From Saprospira grandis (GTDB taxonomy: Bacteria > Bacteroidota > Bacteroidia > Chitinophagales > Saprospiraceae), in assembly GCF_027594745.1 (NCBI RefSeq), contig NZ_CP110854.1, forward strand, positions 2,807,501 through 2,871,500: DNA of 64,000 bases, written 5' to 3'. Each line of letters opens with the position of its first letter. Within the stretch, counting starts at the first letter, position 1. Made by a program: the position numbers and the translations under genes. Below, piece by piece: positions 63,903-64,000 of the stretch. The notes under the pieces were generated by a model. It ran no database searches. It was not told where the DNA came from and was given only the letters and a program-made list of their open reading frames with translations.

Positions 63903-64000
63903 GGGGCTGCCCCTTCGGCCTGCGGCCTTCGGGTCGTGCCATTGCGCAGCTCGCTCTCTGCTCGGCCCTGCAGCGGCTGCGCCGCTTTGGTCTGCCGCCT
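63903..64000 (+). repeat. Modular hairpin element, copy 20 (cut by window end)
   Basis: Starts ggggctgccccttcggcctgcgg. Core cgctctctgctcggccctgc; variable stem agcggc TGC gccgct. The rest lies outside the window. Confidence 0.8.

Noticed and set aside
2090..64000. Insertion sequence or transposase remnant as the source of the elements.
   Set aside because: No transposase-like frame lies in the window; if a helper enzyme exists it is elsewhere.

Overview
The window is a 64-kb piece of a Bacteroidota chromosome, most likely a Saprospira-type gliding marine bacterium. The reasons are the gene content (a T9SS-type C-terminal sorting domain, YfhO, a bactofilin with AtpZ, and the order alaS - M23 peptidase - MerR), promoters of the TTTG / TAnnTTTG type, few Shine-Dalgarno sites, and a dense family of GC-rich intergenic hairpin elements. 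The genus is an inference; I could not run a search.

Layout. 1-2087: the 3' part of a 23S rRNA, the 5S rRNA and their terminator. 2463-6719: polyprenyl-type glycosyltransferase, methyltransferase and YfhO membrane protein (cell-surface glycan or lipid modification). 6956-10746: MORN-caspase protein and a copper P-type ATPase. 11121-15939: pheT, a ZapB-like coiled coil, zapA and rny. 16620-23940: secreted lamin-tail protein, an unrecognised protein, a 41-bp tandem hairpin array, a lipoprotein and a beta-barrel protein. 24007-28513: alaS, with M23 peptidase and MerR regulator divergent from it. 28466-34430: leftward M1 aminopeptidase - LRR lipoprotein - alpha/beta hydrolase operon and two paralogous small exported proteins. 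35019-37901: cdd, tandem UspA, a small unknown, Sua5/YciO, DUF423. 38217-42905: leftward genes for a large exported unknown, a biotinyl/lipoyl-domain protein, two ATP-synthase accessory proteins, bactofilin and infC. 43285-53052: trmB, O-antigen ligase, PstS-like lipoprotein, acyl-CoA synthetase, a Lys/Ala-rich unknown, ribH, an MBL hydrolase and pepT. 53131-53760: a 15-unit 42-bp array. 54265-63842: a secreted T9SS serine protease, a TPR-CHAT membrane protein and a 1299-residue repetitive protein without a signal peptide.

Most genes are ordinary housekeeping or envelope genes. The most unusual content is non-coding. Twenty copies of one modular element punctuate the window (about one per 3 kb). 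Each has an invariant core and short stems whose sequence differs from copy to copy but always stays self-complementary. One copy lies inside the 5' coding end of the CHAT-protein gene. Two tandem arrays (41-bp and 42-bp units) also keep a hairpin in every unit, and their arm changes are U-G tolerant on the plus strand. Three genes (infC, the biotinyl-domain gene and the LRR lipoprotein) have no usable in-frame ATG and must start at TTG or ATT.
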